Shown here piece after piece: positions 6,189 through 6,313 of a stretch of DNA of 6,313 bases. Where the stretch lies: positions 1-6,313 of the forward strand of contig CAJBIS010000094.1 in assembly GCA_903953195.1 (NCBI GenBank), written 5' to 3'. This DNA comes from an uncultured Actinomycetes bacterium. GTDB lineage: Bacteria > Actinomycetota > Acidimicrobiia > Acidimicrobiales > Microtrichaceae. Position 1 is the stretch's first letter. Each line of letters begins with the position of its first letter. Under the pieces are notes generated by a model, which ran no database searches, was not told the origin of the DNA, and worked only from the letters and a program-made list of their open reading frames with translations. The translations under genes and the position numbers were made by a program.

Positions 6189-6313
6189 GTCGGAATGATC
6201 CCGGTGCGACGCAGATGGTCGATGACCTGATCCGCCGCCTGCTCGGGGCTGATGGCCCCGCTCGCGTCCAGGTGGATCTCGGGGGCCTCGGGTTCCTCGT
6301 AGGGCGAGTCGAT
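6185..6313 (-). CDS. cysC: Adenylylsulfate (APS) kinase, C-terminal fragment cut by the window edge
   Basis: Only the last 42 residues are in the window; the gene begins to the right. They start IDSPYEEPEAPEIHLD, which matches the closing part of APS kinase, where the SPYE.P..PE motif precedes a final strand and helix. The rest, SPEQAADQVIDHLRRTG, fits that C-terminal helix. The enzyme phosphorylates adenosine 5'-phosphosulfate with ATP to give PAPS, the donor for sulfotransferases and for assimilatory sulfate reduction. It cannot be told from this fragment whether it is a stand-alone kinase or the C-terminal domain of a CysN-CysC sulfurylase fusion, nor whether its nucleotide-binding loop is intact. 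Its TGA overlaps the GTG of the TIM-barrel gene by 4 bases, so the two are probably co-translated. Confidence 0.83.
   Translation of the reverse strand: MDSPYEEPEAPEIHLDASGAISPEQAADQVIDHLRRTGIIPT

Noticed and set aside
1..6313. CRISPR arrays, tRNA or rRNA genes, insertion sequences, long direct or inverted repeats
   Set aside because: None was seen on reading; nearly the whole window is accounted for by protein-coding genes.

Overview
The window is GC-rich, has no RNA genes or mobile elements, and is packed with genes at almost zero spacing. Five of the six visible start codons are GTG. Together with the gene families present, this suggests a high-GC actinobacterium, possibly of the Acidimicrobiia type; the lineage is an inference from style, not from a marker gene.

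Layout: the first ~150 bases are an unresolved left edge. A small plus-strand gene (155-640) encodes a DUF983 zinc-ribbon-like membrane protein. Everything else is on the minus strand and reads right to left as one tight array: the C-terminal end of an APS kinase (6313-6185, cut by the window edge), a xylose-isomerase-like TIM-barrel enzyme (6188-5313), a cytochrome P450 (5316-4057), an ABC ATPase (4015-3074) and two ABC-2 type permeases (3071-1896 and 1899-652). The DUF983 gene and the last permease converge with an 11-base gap.

The first three minus-strand genes are joined by 4-base GTGA stop/start overlaps, so they are probably co-translated. After a 41-base gap, the transporter trio is joined by a 2-base gap and a 4-base ATGA overlap. 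The simplest reading is an operon that begins right of the window and combines sulfate activation (APS kinase makes PAPS), an isomerase/epimerase-like sugar or polyol enzyme, an oxidative tailoring step and an exporter. No product can be named: there is no sulfotransferase, ferredoxin, scaffold-building enzyme or regulator inside the window.

The most unusual signal is in the P450. Its heme-cysteine loop and oxygen-activation helix are intact, but the near-invariant K-helix ExxR reads DxxR, and the following meander does not show the usual P-x-R-F pattern. Both deviations fall on the structural Glu-Arg-Arg triad of P450s.
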